DNA of 64,000 nt, taken from the NCBI RefSeq assembly GCF_014925385.1, contig NZ_JACSDK010000001.1:744001-808000 (forward strand), in the 5' to 3' direction. The notes beneath the pieces were generated by a model. That model was given only the letters and a program-made list of their open reading frames with translations. It did not search any database and was not told the origin of the DNA. The position numbers and the translations under genes are program-made. The stretch is from Pelagibius marinus. Lineage in GTDB: Bacteria > Pseudomonadota > Alphaproteobacteria > Kiloniellales > Kiloniellaceae. This document shows, piece by piece, positions 56,696 to 64,000 of the stretch (the stretch's first letter is position 1; each line of letters starts with the position of its first letter).

Positions 56696-57540
56696 GCCGC
56701 GTTGTGATGAGAGCTTTGTTGAGCGCCCTGTCCCTGCTGCTGGGGTCCCTGCTGCTGGCGGCGACGGCCGCCCAGGCGGCGGAGCTGACGCTGGAGGGCC
56801 AGTTCACCCAGGGCGGCCTGGTCTTCGGCAAGACGGTTCCCGGCGCCACGGCCAGTCTGGACGGCGAGGTGCTGCGCCTGACCCCGGACGGGCGCTTCAT
56901 CTTCGGCTTCGGGCGCGACCACGCGCCCAGGGCGACGCTGACGGTGACCGAGCCCGGCGGCACCGTGATCACCCGCGAGCTGCAGGTGGCGCAGCGCGAG
57001 TACAACATCCAGCGCATCGACGGCATCAAGAAGGACTACGTGAGCCCGCCCGAGGAGGTGCTGGCCCGCATCCGCGCCGATGCGGCGGCGGCGGCCGAGG
57101 CGCGCGCCGCCGACCGCGCGGAGAGCGACTTCGACTCGGGCTTTATCTGGCCGGCCACCGGGCCGATCTCCGGCGTCTACGGCTCGCAGCGCATCCTGAA
57201 CGGCGAGCCGCGCCAGCCCCATTTCGGCGTCGACGTGGCCGGGCCGGTGGGCACGCCGGTCATGGCCCCGGCCGACGGCGTGGTGACGCTGGCCCATCCC
57301 GACATGTACTTCTCCGGCGCGACGCTGATCATCGACCACGGCCACAGACTCAGCTCCTCCTTCCTGCACCTGGAGCAGATCCTGGTAAAGGAAGGCCAGC
57401 GGGTGAAGCAGGGCGAGGTGGTGGCCCTGATGGGCAAGTCGGGCCGCGTCACCGGCCCGCACCTGGACTGGCGCATGAACTGGCGCGGCGAACGCATCGA
57501 CCCGGCCCTGCTGGTCCCCCCGATGCCGAAGAGCGAGTAG
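56692..57540 (+). CDS. M23-family (LytM-domain) peptidoglycan peptidase
   Basis: 282 residues from GTG 56692. A signal peptide ends near AAQAAEL (residue 24). A helical region with many Ala/Arg residues lies in the middle, and the C-terminal M23 domain has HFGVDVAGPVGTPVMAPADG (H-x3-D) and TGPHLDWRMNW. The usual final H-x-H reads H-L-D here, so the last ligand or catalytic His is replaced; such variants occur and may be regulators of amidases rather than enzymes. It is coupled with xseA but the functions seem unrelated. Confidence 0.88.
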   Translation: MSRVVMRALLSALSLLLGSLLLAATAAQAAELTLEGQFTQGGLVFGKTVPGATASLDGEVLRLTPDGRFIFGFGRDHAPRATLTVTEPGGTVITRELQVAQREYNIQRIDGIKKDYVSPPEEVLARIRADAAAAAEARAADRAESDFDSGFIWPATGPISGVYGSQRILNGEPRQPHFGVDVAGPVGTPVMAPADGVVTLAHPDMYFSGATLIIDHGHRLSSSFLHLEQILVKEGQRVKQGEVVALMGKSGRVTGPHLDWRMNWRGERIDPALLVPPMPKSE

Positions 57541-57548
57541 GCGATTCC

Positions 57549-57690
57549 CCCTCACCCAGCTCCGCCTAAGCTCACTGACGTTCGCTAAGGCTGCGCAACC
57601 CTCTCCCACCAGGGGAGAGGGATTGTTTTAGTTCCCTCTCCCCTTCGTGGGAGAGGGAGGGGCCCGCGAAGCGGGAGGGTGAGGGGGCTT
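57549..57690. repeat. Intergenic GC-rich repeat, right copy
   Basis: The block 57649-57685 is the exact inverted copy of 52554-52590. The preceding part contains paired blocks such as CCCTCTCCC and GGGAGAGGG, which form several hairpins. The element is bounded by CCCCTCACCC (57549) and GGGTGAGGGG, like its partner. It lies between the M23 gene and the acyltransferase gene. Confidence 0.75.
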
Positions 57691-57697
57691 GTTGCCC

Positions 57698-58618
57698 CTA
57701 AGGCCGGTCCCAGCGTCTGTGCAGCCACAGCCAGTCCTCGGGGCGGTGGCGGATCCAGCGTTCCAGGACTTTGTTCACCTGGATCATCATGGCCTTGGCC
57801 TCGGCCTGACTGTCCCCGAGCGAGGGGCGCTCCACCGGGTCTTCTACCGTCAGTCGGAAGCGGGCGCCGCCCAGGCGCTCCAGGTGCGCCGGAAAGATAT
57901 CCACGCCGTGCTCCAGGGCCAGGCGGGCGATACCCAGGTTGGTGCGCGCCGGGCGCCCGAACAGCGGCAAGGGCACGCCCTGGCTGACCCGCTGGTCGAC
58001 CAGCACCCCCAGGTTTTGGCCCTGCCGCAGCAGGTTCACTGCCTGGCGGGCGCCGCTGACGCCCTTGGGGATCTTGCCCCAGTCGCCGGTCGGGCGCTGG
58101 CGGAAGAACAGCAGGATGCGCTGGATGATGGGGTTGTTCACCGGGCGCGACACCACCGTCAGGTTGTGCCCGTGCTTGTAGGCCGAGATCGGCATCAGCT
58201 CGAAGTTGGCCATATGGGCGGAGATGATGATGAAGGGCCTGCCCTGGTCGCGCAGCGCGTCCAGGCGCTTGGCGCCGATCACCTCCATGCGCCCCGAGGC
58301 GGGATCGGCGATGGCGCCCAGGTGCGGATACTCGGCCACCATGCGCCCCAGGTTTTCCCACATGCCGGCGACGATGCGGCGGCGCTCGTCCTGCGGCATC
58401 TCCGGAAAGGCGATGGCGAGGTGGTCCATGGCGCGGCGGCTGACCGGCAGGCGGCTGCCGATCTGCCGCGTCAGCCAGCCGCCCAGGTTGGGGGCCCAGT
58501 CGACCGGCAGAATCCAGAAGGTGCCCAGCAGCAGGAACTGCAGCAGCCCCTCGACCGCATGGCGGATCGAGCGCAGGGCCTTGCCCCAGGGGCGGTGCTT
58601 GTGGGCCCAGGATGTCAT
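57698..58618 (-). CDS. Lipid A biosynthesis acyltransferase (LpxL/HtrB family)
   Basis: 306 residues with one N-terminal membrane anchor (LLQFLLLGTFWILPVDW). The acyltransferase motif is FIIISAHMANFELMPISAY, where H-x4-E is the catalytic pair of LpxL/LpxM enzymes, followed by QGQNLGVLVDQRVSQGVPLPLFGRPARTN. It adds a secondary acyl chain to Kdo-lipid A at the inner membrane. It overlaps the end of lpxK by four bases, so the two are coupled. Confidence 0.9.
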   Translation of the reverse strand: MTSWAHKHRPWGKALRSIRHAVEGLLQFLLLGTFWILPVDWAPNLGGWLTRQIGSRLPVSRRAMDHLAIAFPEMPQDERRRIVAGMWENLGRMVAEYPHLGAIADPASGRMEVIGAKRLDALRDQGRPFIIISAHMANFELMPISAYKHGHNLTVVSRPVNNPIIQRILLFFRQRPTGDWGKIPKGVSGARQAVNLLRQGQNLGVLVDQRVSQGVPLPLFGRPARTNLGIARLALEHGVDIFPAHLERLGGARFRLTVEDPVERPSLGDSQAEAKAMMIQVNKVLERWIRHRPEDWLWLHRRWDRP

Positions 58619-59616
58619 GAAGGGGAGGTCCTTGCGCGTAGTTCGGGCAGGCGCTCCAGAAGCCGGAGCAGGGCCTCCTTGTCGTTCCAGGCCAGGGCGA
58701 CGTCAAGCACCGCGATGTCCGGCGCGCTCGCCCCCAGGCGGGCCGCGTCCTTGGCGGTGGTGACGAGCTGCGCGCCGGCGGTCCGGGCGGCATCGCGCAG
58801 GCGCGCCAGCGTCGCCGCCGTGTAGGGCTGGTGGTCGGGGAAGGACTCAGTGCCCGCCAGCTCGGCGCCGAGGCCGCGCAGGGTGTCGAAGAACTTTTCC
58901 GGGCGGCCGATGCCGGCGAAGGCGAAGACGCGCTTGCCCCGCAGCGCATCGTCGCTGGGCTGCAGCCTTGCGCGCAGGACCGGACGGTCGCCGATCAGGT
59001 TCTTCTCGGTTTCACCGATATAGCTTCCTTCGTACTGGTCCGCGCCGATCACCACGACGGCGTCGGCGCGGGCAAAGCCGCCGGCCGCCGTTTCGCGCAG
59101 CGGGCCCGCCGGCATCACCCGTTGGTTGCCGAGGCCGTAGCCCGCGTCGATCACCAGCAGCGAAAGGTCTTTCTTCAGGCTCGGGTTCTGGAAGCCGTCG
59201 TCCATGACGATGACCTGCGCGCCGTCCTCTGCCGCGGCCTTGGCCCCGGCCACCCGGTCGCGCGCCACCCAGGTGGGGGCGGCGGCCGCCAGCAGCAGGG
59301 CCTCGTCGCCGACCGTGGCGGCGTCGTGCACGCCCGGCTCCACGCGCAGCGGGCCCGCGGCCGCGCCGCCGTAGCCGCGGGTGAGCGCGGCGGGCTTCAG
59401 GCCGCGCTCGCGGAGAATCTCGAGCAGGGAGAGCGCCACCGGCGTCTTGCCGGCGCCGCCGGCCACGAGGTTGCCGACGCAGATCACCGGCAGCGGCGCC
59501 TGCCAGGGACGGGTGGCGCCGCGGCGCAGCACGCCGGCCAGGTGATAGGCTCCGCCCAGCGGGCTCAGCAGCCGCGCCAGCAGGCCGTCATGGCGCCAGA
59601 AGTCAGGCGCTTGCAT
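58615..59616 (-). CDS. lpxK: Tetraacyldisaccharide 4'-kinase
   Basis: 333 residues. The P-loop is ICVGNLVAGGAGKTPVALSLL, followed by LTRGYGGAAAGPLRVEPG and the strand IVMDDGFQNPSLKKDLSLLVIDA, all typical of LpxK. It phosphorylates the 4' position of the lipid A precursor. It overlaps the DUF374 gene by 14 bp upstream and the LpxL-type gene by four bases downstream, so the set is one operon. The Kdo transferase gene that usually lies at this position is absent. Confidence 0.95.
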   Translation of the reverse strand: MQAPDFWRHDGLLARLLSPLGGAYHLAGVLRRGATRPWQAPLPVICVGNLVAGGAGKTPVALSLLEILRERGLKPAALTRGYGGAAAGPLRVEPGVHDAATVGDEALLLAAAAPTWVARDRVAGAKAAAEDGAQVIVMDDGFQNPSLKKDLSLLVIDAGYGLGNQRVMPAGPLRETAAGGFARADAVVVIGADQYEGSYIGETEKNLIGDRPVLRARLQPSDDALRGKRVFAFAGIGRPEKFFDTLRGLGAELAGTESFPDHQPYTAATLARLRDAARTAGAQLVTTAKDAARLGASAPDIAVLDVALAWNDKEALLRLLERLPELRARTSPS

Positions 59617-60346
59617 GGCGCCGTCCAGGCTTGTCTGGGCTCTCGTCCGGAGCGGCGGCCTGGATCTCCTCCTGGCCCAGGGCGCGCTCGGCCGCGTTGG
59701 TCAGGCTGTTGAGGCTCTCCTCGGCGGCCTGGCGGCAGCGCTCCAGGGTCTCGGCGTCGGCCTCGCGCGGCACCGTGATCGGCGGGCCGAAATGCATCAC
59801 CGCGCGGGCGAAAGGCAGCGGCAGGCAGAAGCGGTCCCAGGTGTCGAAGACCTTGCGGGGCCGGGCGCTGCCGGTCAGCGCGACCAGCGGCGCGCCGGTC
59901 ATCTGGGCCGCCTTCACGGCGCCCGACTTGAACCGCATGCGCGGGCCCTTGGGGCCGTCGGGCGTGATCACGACGGTGACGCCGCGCTCCAGCAGGCGGC
60001 TCATGCCGCGCAGGGCCGTGGCGCCGCCGCGCCGGCTGGAGCCGGCGATGGTCTCGTAGCCGAAGGCCCGGGCGCCGCGTGCGATGAGCTGCCCGTCACG
60101 GTGGCCGGAGGCGACCACGCCCATACGCTTGGGCGGCTTCGGCCAGCCGCCGGAGAGAAAGAACATGCGGCCGTGCCACATGCAGAGGATGACGGGCTTG
60201 TCGGCGTCGAGCAGGGCCTGGGTCGCCGGATCGATGCGCCGCTCCCAGCGCACCGTCAGGTGAAACAGCCACATGAGGCCGGCGACCGCATAGCCGAAGA
60301 GCCGCTGTGCCGGTTCCGACTTGATCCATGTGGAGATAAGGCTCAC
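59603..60346 (-). CDS. DUF374-type lysophospholipid acyltransferase family protein
   Basis: 247 residues with an N-terminal hydrophobic segment (LFGYAVAGLMWLFHLTVRW). The acyltransferase-like motifs are CMWHGRMFFLSGGW and VASGHRDGQLIARGARAFGYETIAGSSRRGGATALR, then VVITPDGPKGPRMRFKSGAV. This family is usually encoded next to kdtA and lpxK and is linked to envelope lipid synthesis, although its reaction is unproved. It follows the ABC transporter gene by 13 bp. Confidence 0.9.
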   Translation of the reverse strand: MSLISTWIKSEPAQRLFGYAVAGLMWLFHLTVRWERRIDPATQALLDADKPVILCMWHGRMFFLSGGWPKPPKRMGVVASGHRDGQLIARGARAFGYETIAGSSRRGGATALRGMSRLLERGVTVVITPDGPKGPRMRFKSGAVKAAQMTGAPLVALTGSARPRKVFDTWDRFCLPLPFARAVMHFGPPITVPREADAETLERCRQAAEESLNSLTNAAERALGQEEIQAAAPDESPDKPGRRHASA

Positions 60347-60359
60347 GGAGGATACCCGT

Positions 60360-62204
60360 TCAGCGTGGGCCGTCAGGCCCTTGGATGTCTGTGGGCTTGT
60401 CCGGGGAGGGGGCGCCGTCTTCCTGTTCGGCGAACTGCATGGCGTAGAGCCGCGCGTAGTGGCCTCCGCGGGCCAGCAGTTCGGCGTGGCTGCCGCGCTC
60501 GATGATCCGGCCTTCCTCGATCACGTAGATCAGGTCGGCGTCCACGACCGTGGAAAGGCGGTGGGCGATGACGAAGGTGGTGCGGCCTTTCATCAACTGG
60601 CCCAGGGCGTGCTGCACGTGGCGCTCGGACTCGCTGTCCAGGGCCGAGGTGGCTTCGTCCAGCAGCAAGATCGGCGCGTCCTTCAGCATGGCGCGGGCGA
60701 TGGCGATGCGCTGACGCTGGCCGCCGGAGAGATTGCTGCCGCGCGGGCCGACAGGCGTGTCGTAGCCCTGGGGAAAGGCGACGATGAAGTCGTGGGCGCC
60801 GGCCATGCGCGCGGCCTCCTCGATCTCCGCCTCGCTGGCGCCAGGGCGGCCGTAGGCGATGTTGGCGCGCACCGTGTCGTCGAACAGCAGGATCTCCTGG
60901 CTGACCAGGGCGATGGCGTGGCGCAGGGAATCCAGGGTCACGCCGCGCAGATCCTGGCCGTCGATGGTGACGCTGCCGCCCGAAGGGTCGTAGAAGCGCG
61001 GGATGAGGTTCAGGATCGTCGACTTGCCGGCGCCCGAGGGCCCGACCAGGGCCACGGTCTTGCCGCCCGGCGCCTCCAGGCTGACCCCGTGCAGCGCCGC
61101 CTTGTCGTCGTCGTAGGCGAAATGCACCTCGTTGAAGCGCACCTCGCCCAGGCCGACCTGCAGCGGCGCGGCGTCGGGCGCGTCGGTGATCTTCGGCGGC
61201 ATGTCCAGCAGGGCGAAGACGCGCTGCGCGGCGGCCAGGCCGTTCTGCAGCTGGGCGTTCAGCTTGCTCAGGCGCTTCAGCGGCTCGTAGGCCAGCAGCA
61301 GGGCGAAGATGAAGGTGAAGAGCGAGCCCGCGTCGCGCTCGCCGGTGATCACCTCGTTGCCGCCGTAGAGGATCACCGCGGCGATGGCGAAGCCGCCCAG
61401 CGTCTCCATCACCGGATGGATAATGTTGGAGACCCGCGCGGATTTCTGGTTGAGGCGGAAGACCTCCTCGATGGTCTCGTCGGCGCGCTGGGATTCATAG
61501 CGCTCCATGACGTAGGCCTTGACGTGGCGGATGCCCTGGAAGGCCTCGTCCAGCAGGGTGGTAAGGCGCCCGACCTCCACCTGGTTCTTGCCGGAGACCT
61601 TGCGCATGGACCGCCCGATGCGCACCGAGGGCAGGATCGCCAGCGGCAGGATCACCGTGGTGATCAGCGCCAGCAGCCAGTCCTCTGCGAACATGACGCC
61701 CACCAGGAAGATCGCCGTCAGGCTGTCCTTGCCGATGGCGGTCAGGGTCGAGGAGGCCATGTTGCGCAGCAGGTTCACGTCGTTGATGAAGTGGGAGATC
61801 AGCGTGCCCGGCGAGTTGTGATGGAAAAACGCCAGATCGGCGCCGATCAGCTTGTCGAAGAGCTGCTGTTGGATGCGCGCGACCACCCGGTGGCCGACAA
61901 AGCTCATCAGCACGGCCTGGCTGTAGGCGGCGAAGCCGCGCAGGGTGAAGACGGCGACCGTGGCGATGGCGATGGGGTAGAGCAGCTCGGAGCGCTGGGC
62001 GATGAAGATCTCGTTCACCACCGGCTTGATGAGCTGGGTGAAGGCGGCGGTGGTGGCGGCGACGATGCCCATGCCGAGCAGCGCCAGGACGATGCGCCCC
62101 TTGTGTTCGGCGATGTAGTCGCGCAGCAGGCGGCGGACCAGCACCTTGGTGTGCTCGTCGCGCAGATCCACCTTCTTTTTGGAAGATTTACGTTTGTCCG
62201 ACAA
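60360..62204 (-). CDS. MsbA-type ABC exporter (fused membrane and ATPase domains)
   Basis: 614 residues. Six membrane helices occupy roughly residues 30-340, then the ATPase domain has Walker [10 protein letters not shown], signature [15 protein letters not shown], Walker [13 protein letters not shown] and the switch His in FVIAHRLST. The operon with DUF374, lpxK and the LpxL-type gene argues for an MsbA role in flipping lipid A. The N terminus is Lys-rich ([18 protein letters not shown]). It is the first gene of this envelope operon. Confidence 0.93.
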   Translation of the reverse strand: MSDKRKSSKKKVDLRDEHTKVLVRRLLRDYIAEHKGRIVLALLGMGIVAATTAAFTQLIKPVVNEIFIAQRSELLYPIAIATVAVFTLRGFAAYSQAVLMSFVGHRVVARIQQQLFDKLIGADLAFFHHNSPGTLISHFINDVNLLRNMASSTLTAIGKDSLTAIFLVGVMFAEDWLLALITTVILPLAILPSVRIGRSMRKVSGKNQVEVGRLTTLLDEAFQGIRHVKAYVMERYESQRADETIEEVFRLNQKSARVSNIIHPVMETLGGFAIAAVILYGGNEVITGERDAGSLFTFIFALLLAYEPLKRLSKLNAQLQNGLAAAQRVFALLDMPPKITDAPDAAPLQVGLGEVRFNEVHFAYDDDKAALHGVSLEAPGGKTVALVGPSGAGKSTILNLIPRFYDPSGGSVTIDGQDLRGVTLDSLRHAIALVSQEILLFDDTVRANIAYGRPGASEAEIEEAARMAGAHDFIVAFPQGYDTPVGPRGSNLSGGQRQRIAIARAMLKDAPILLLDEATSALDSESERHVQHALGQLMKGRTTFVIAHRLSTVVDADLIYVIEEGRIIERGSHAELLARGGHYARLYAMQFAEQEDGAPSPDKPTDIQGPDGPR

Positions 62205-62354
62205 ATTGTCCGGGGGAGCCGTCCACAGGCTCCGTCAGCGGTTGATGAGGGCGGCAATTTACCATGACGCCGGGCGCGGCGTCACGTGGCCAAAAGCCGC
62301 TGGCGCTGGGCCTTTTTGCGGGAACTAGGCGTGGATCTCGCAGGACAAATCCCT

Positions 62355-63314
62355 ATGATCGCCCGATTCATGGTCGATTCGCCCGAAAACGACGGCGCCC
62401 CACGGCGCCTGCTGGTCATCTACAACCCCACCGCCGGAGGCAGCCGCCGCCAGCGCTTCGAGGCCGTGCTGGCCGGCCTGGCCGACCTCGGCTGTCCCCT
62501 GGACGTGCGCCCGACGAGCGGGCCCGGCGACGCCGCCGCCCTGGCGCGGGCGGTCGATCCCGCGGCCTACGACCTGGTGGTGGCCGCCGGCGGCGACGGC
62601 ACCATCAACGAAGTGGTCAACGGCATGGTCGGCGCAGCCGGCAGCGAAGTCGCCGCCGGCCCGGCGCCGCCGCCTCTCGCGGTCCTGCCGCTGGGCACGG
62701 CCAACGTGCTGGCCGCCGAATTGGGCCTCGACCTGGTGCCGGCCCATATCGCCCGGGTCATCGCCCGGGGGCCGGTCCGGGAAGTCTCCCTCGGCCGGGC
62801 CAGCGCGCCGGGCCGGCCGGCGCGGGTCTTTTCCCTCATGGCCGGGGCCGGTTTCGACGCGCGCGTCGTCGACAGCATCGACCTGCGCGTGAAGCGCCTC
62901 CTCGGCAAGGGCGCCTACGTGCTGGAGGGCTTCCGCCAGATGTGCCTGAAGAAGCCGCCGCTGATGCGGGTCACGGTCGATGGCGAGACCCATGAGGCGG
63001 CTTCGGTCATCGTCAGCAACGCGCGCTTCTACGGCGGGCGCTACCTGCTGGCCCCGCAGGCCAGCCTGGAGGACCCGCTGCTGCACGTCTGCCTGTTCCG
63101 CCATGGCGATACGCTGAGCATCCTGCGCTACGCCATGGCGCTGCAGCGCGGCCGCCTGCTCGGCACGCAGGGCTTCGAGATCGTCACCGGCCAGGACATC
63201 CGCATCGAGGGCGATCCCGGCGCGCCGCTGCAGGCCGACGGCGACATCATCGCCCGCCTGCCGGTCCGCATCGCCGCCTTGCCCCGCGCCCTGCGCATGG
63301 TGACCGCCGGCTAG
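62355..63314 (+). CDS. Diacylglycerol kinase family lipid kinase
   Basis: About 319 residues from ATG 62355 (AGGA 9 bases upstream); a GTG at 62286 would add 23 residues. The catalytic region is LLVIYNPTAGGSRRQRFEAVL and VVAAGGDGTINEVVNGM, followed by VLPLGTANVLAAELG. The C-terminal half has FSLMAGAGFDARVV and a final strand-rich part typical of the DgkB/YegS group. It would phosphorylate a diacylglycerol or related lipid, fitting with the adjacent envelope operon on the opposite strand. Confidence 0.88.
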   Translation: MIARFMVDSPENDGAPRRLLVIYNPTAGGSRRQRFEAVLAGLADLGCPLDVRPTSGPGDAAALARAVDPAAYDLVVAAGGDGTINEVVNGMVGAAGSEVAAGPAPPPLAVLPLGTANVLAAELGLDLVPAHIARVIARGPVREVSLGRASAPGRPARVFSLMAGAGFDARVVDSIDLRVKRLLGKGAYVLEGFRQMCLKKPPLMRVTVDGETHEAASVIVSNARFYGGRYLLAPQASLEDPLLHVCLFRHGDTLSILRYAMALQRGRLLGTQGFEIVTGQDIRIEGDPGAPLQADGDIIARLPVRIAALPRALRMVTAG

Positions 63315-63372
63315 GCCGCCGGCGATTCCATCCGACCCTGATCTGCTCTAGGATCACAGCCGGACCGCGCGG

Positions 63373-63419
63373 CGGGGGGCGCGGGGGGGGCGAGGGGTAG
63401 GGGGAGAGGAAAGGGGAGG
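63373..63419 (+). promoter_or_regulatory. G-tract cluster (possible G-quadruplex) before the last gene
   Basis: Five G-runs of 4 to 8 bases occur in 47 bp on the coding strand, including GGGGGG, GGGGGGGG, GGGG and GGGGG separated by one to three bases. This fits a G-quadruplex motif in DNA or in the mRNA leader. The final part, GGGGAGGAA, also serves as the ribosome binding site of the next gene. Confidence 0.55.
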
Positions 63420-63421
63420 AA

Positions 63422-64000
63422 GTGTCCGGCAAGGGTGGCGCGGTGGCGCCTCCCGCCGCCATCGGCTTCATCGGCCTGGGCCAGATGGGCATCCCCATGG
63501 CGCAGCAGTTGCTGCGGGCGGGATTCGAGGTAAAGGCCTTCGACGCGGCCGAGGCGGCGCGGGCGAACTTCCAAGCCGCGACCGGGACCGCCGCCGTGGA
63601 GAGCGCGGCGGCGGCCTGCCGGGACGTTGCGGCGGTGATCACCATGCTGCCGGACGGCAAGATCGTCCGCGACGTGCTCTGCGGCGCGGGAGAGGGCGCC
63701 CTGGCGGCGGCCGATCCCGGCACCATCGTCATCGACATGAGCTCTTCCTCCCCCATCGACACCCGCGCCCTGGCGGCGGCGCTCGAGCCGCGCGGCTTCG
63801 CCCTGGTGGACGCGCCGGTCTCCGGCGGCGTCAAGCGCGCCCTCGACGGCTCCCTGGCGATCATGGCCGGCGGCGAGACCGGCACCGTGGAGCGCGTCCG
63901 CCCGCTGCTCTCGGCCATGGGCGCGGCGGTCTTCGCCACCGGCCCGCTCGGCTCCGGCCACGCCATGAAGGCGCTCAACAACTACGTCTCGGCGGCGGGC
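63422..64000 (+). CDS. NAD(P)-dependent 3-hydroxyisobutyrate-dehydrogenase family protein, N-terminal part (3' end outside window)
   Basis: 193 residues are visible from GTG 63422, which is preceded by GGGGAGGAA. The NAD motif is IGFIGLGQMGIPMAQQLLRAG, the substrate-binding signature is FALVDAPVSGGVKRA, and the catalytic Lys would be in GHAMKALNNYV near residue 185. The family oxidises 3-hydroxyisobutyrate, tartronate semialdehyde or similar beta-hydroxyacids. The specific substrate cannot be told. The gene runs off the end of the window, so the C-terminal domain is missing. Confidence 0.88.
   Translation, partial: MSGKGGAVAPPAAIGFIGLGQMGIPMAQQLLRAGFEVKAFDAAEAARANFQAATGTAAVESAAAACRDVAAVITMLPDGKIVRDVLCGAGEGALAAADPGTIVIDMSSSSPIDTRALAAALEPRGFALVDAPVSGGVKRALDGSLAIMAGGETGTVERVRPLLSAMGAAVFATGPLGSGHAMKALNNYVSAAG

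Noticed and set aside
60321..62267. Long plus-strand open frame of about 648 codons opposite the MsbA-type gene
   Set aside because: Its translation is rich in Arg, Val, Gln and His without any family motif, as expected for the antisense of a GC-rich gene. The minus-strand frame has all ABC transporter motifs.

Overview
The window is about 64 kb of very GC-rich, densely packed chromosome from an alphaproteobacterium, most likely a Rhodospirillales/Kiloniellales-type marine or soil lineage. That placement is an inference from gene content and synteny: a BamF-type (DUF3035) lipoprotein beside lspA and two M16 peptidases, Coq7, GluQRS, a double cold-shock-domain protein, divergent purD/xseA, tadA near rluB-rsmD, and msbA-type ABC transporter with DUF374 and lpxK. 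No marker gene here fixes the species. Most of the window is ordinary housekeeping chromosome; the one clear foreign segment is at about 19.7-21.1 kb.

Layout. 1-4.4 kb: the end of a P-loop kinase, a cupin, an AraC-type regulator with a VOC protein, a GNAT acetyltransferase, a DUF4743 Nudix hydrolase and an orphan Tdi1-type immunity protein. 4.4-10.6 kb: a metabolic module made of a GMC dehydrogenase divergent from a complete TRAP transporter (binding protein, small and large permease) and an IclR regulator. 10.6-19 kb: a phosphoesterase, DUF3137 protein, GluQRS, an AlkA-type glycosylase, an esterase, an HNH protein, Coq7-DsbB, a YqaA/DedA protein, an NTF2-like protein and the cold-shock protein. 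19.0-21.1 kb: a long cold-shock leader rich in ACGT motifs, then tRNA-Leu(CAA) carrying a 1.3-kb integrase-less insertion whose right end is the displaced original tRNA 3' half. 21.2-28.7 kb: a 2OG-Fe(II) oxygenase, a pteridine-reductase-like SDR, a secreted Arg/His repeat protein, an orphan sensor kinase with a degenerate receiver, a LuxR-type regulator, a stand-alone receiver, an ArsC-family protein and an MFS transporter. 28.7-45 kb: MaoC, then ribF-ileS-lspA-bamF-like-M16-M16, an AidB-like acyl-CoA dehydrogenase, mutL, a PiT phosphate transporter and a Nudix hydrolase. 45-50.5 kb: small orphan ORFs, a DUF4304-like gene broken by one stop codon, rsmD, rluB, a class-I amidotransferase, DUF3775, tadA and a DOPA-dioxygenase-like protein. 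50.5-57.5 kb: a half-size GDT1 protein behind a Mn2+ (yybP-ykoY) riboswitch, divergent from speD-speE (which has a terminator-like attenuator in its leader), then an acetyltransferase, a methyltransferase, purD, xseA and an M23 peptidase. 57.7-64 kb: lipid A/envelope genes (LpxL-type acyltransferase, lpxK, DUF374 acyltransferase, MsbA-type transporter), a diacylglycerol-kinase-family protein and the start of a 3-hydroxyisobutyrate-dehydrogenase-family gene that runs off the end.

The main items for follow-up are the miniature tRNA-Leu element with its 40-codon ORF, structured leader and terminator; the interleaved inverted repeats upstream of maoC; the speDE leader terminator; and the kinase with a pseudo-receiver domain beside an intact stand-alone receiver. 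No CRISPR array, rRNA, IS element or replication origin was seen. All functions are assigned by reading motifs; no database search was run.
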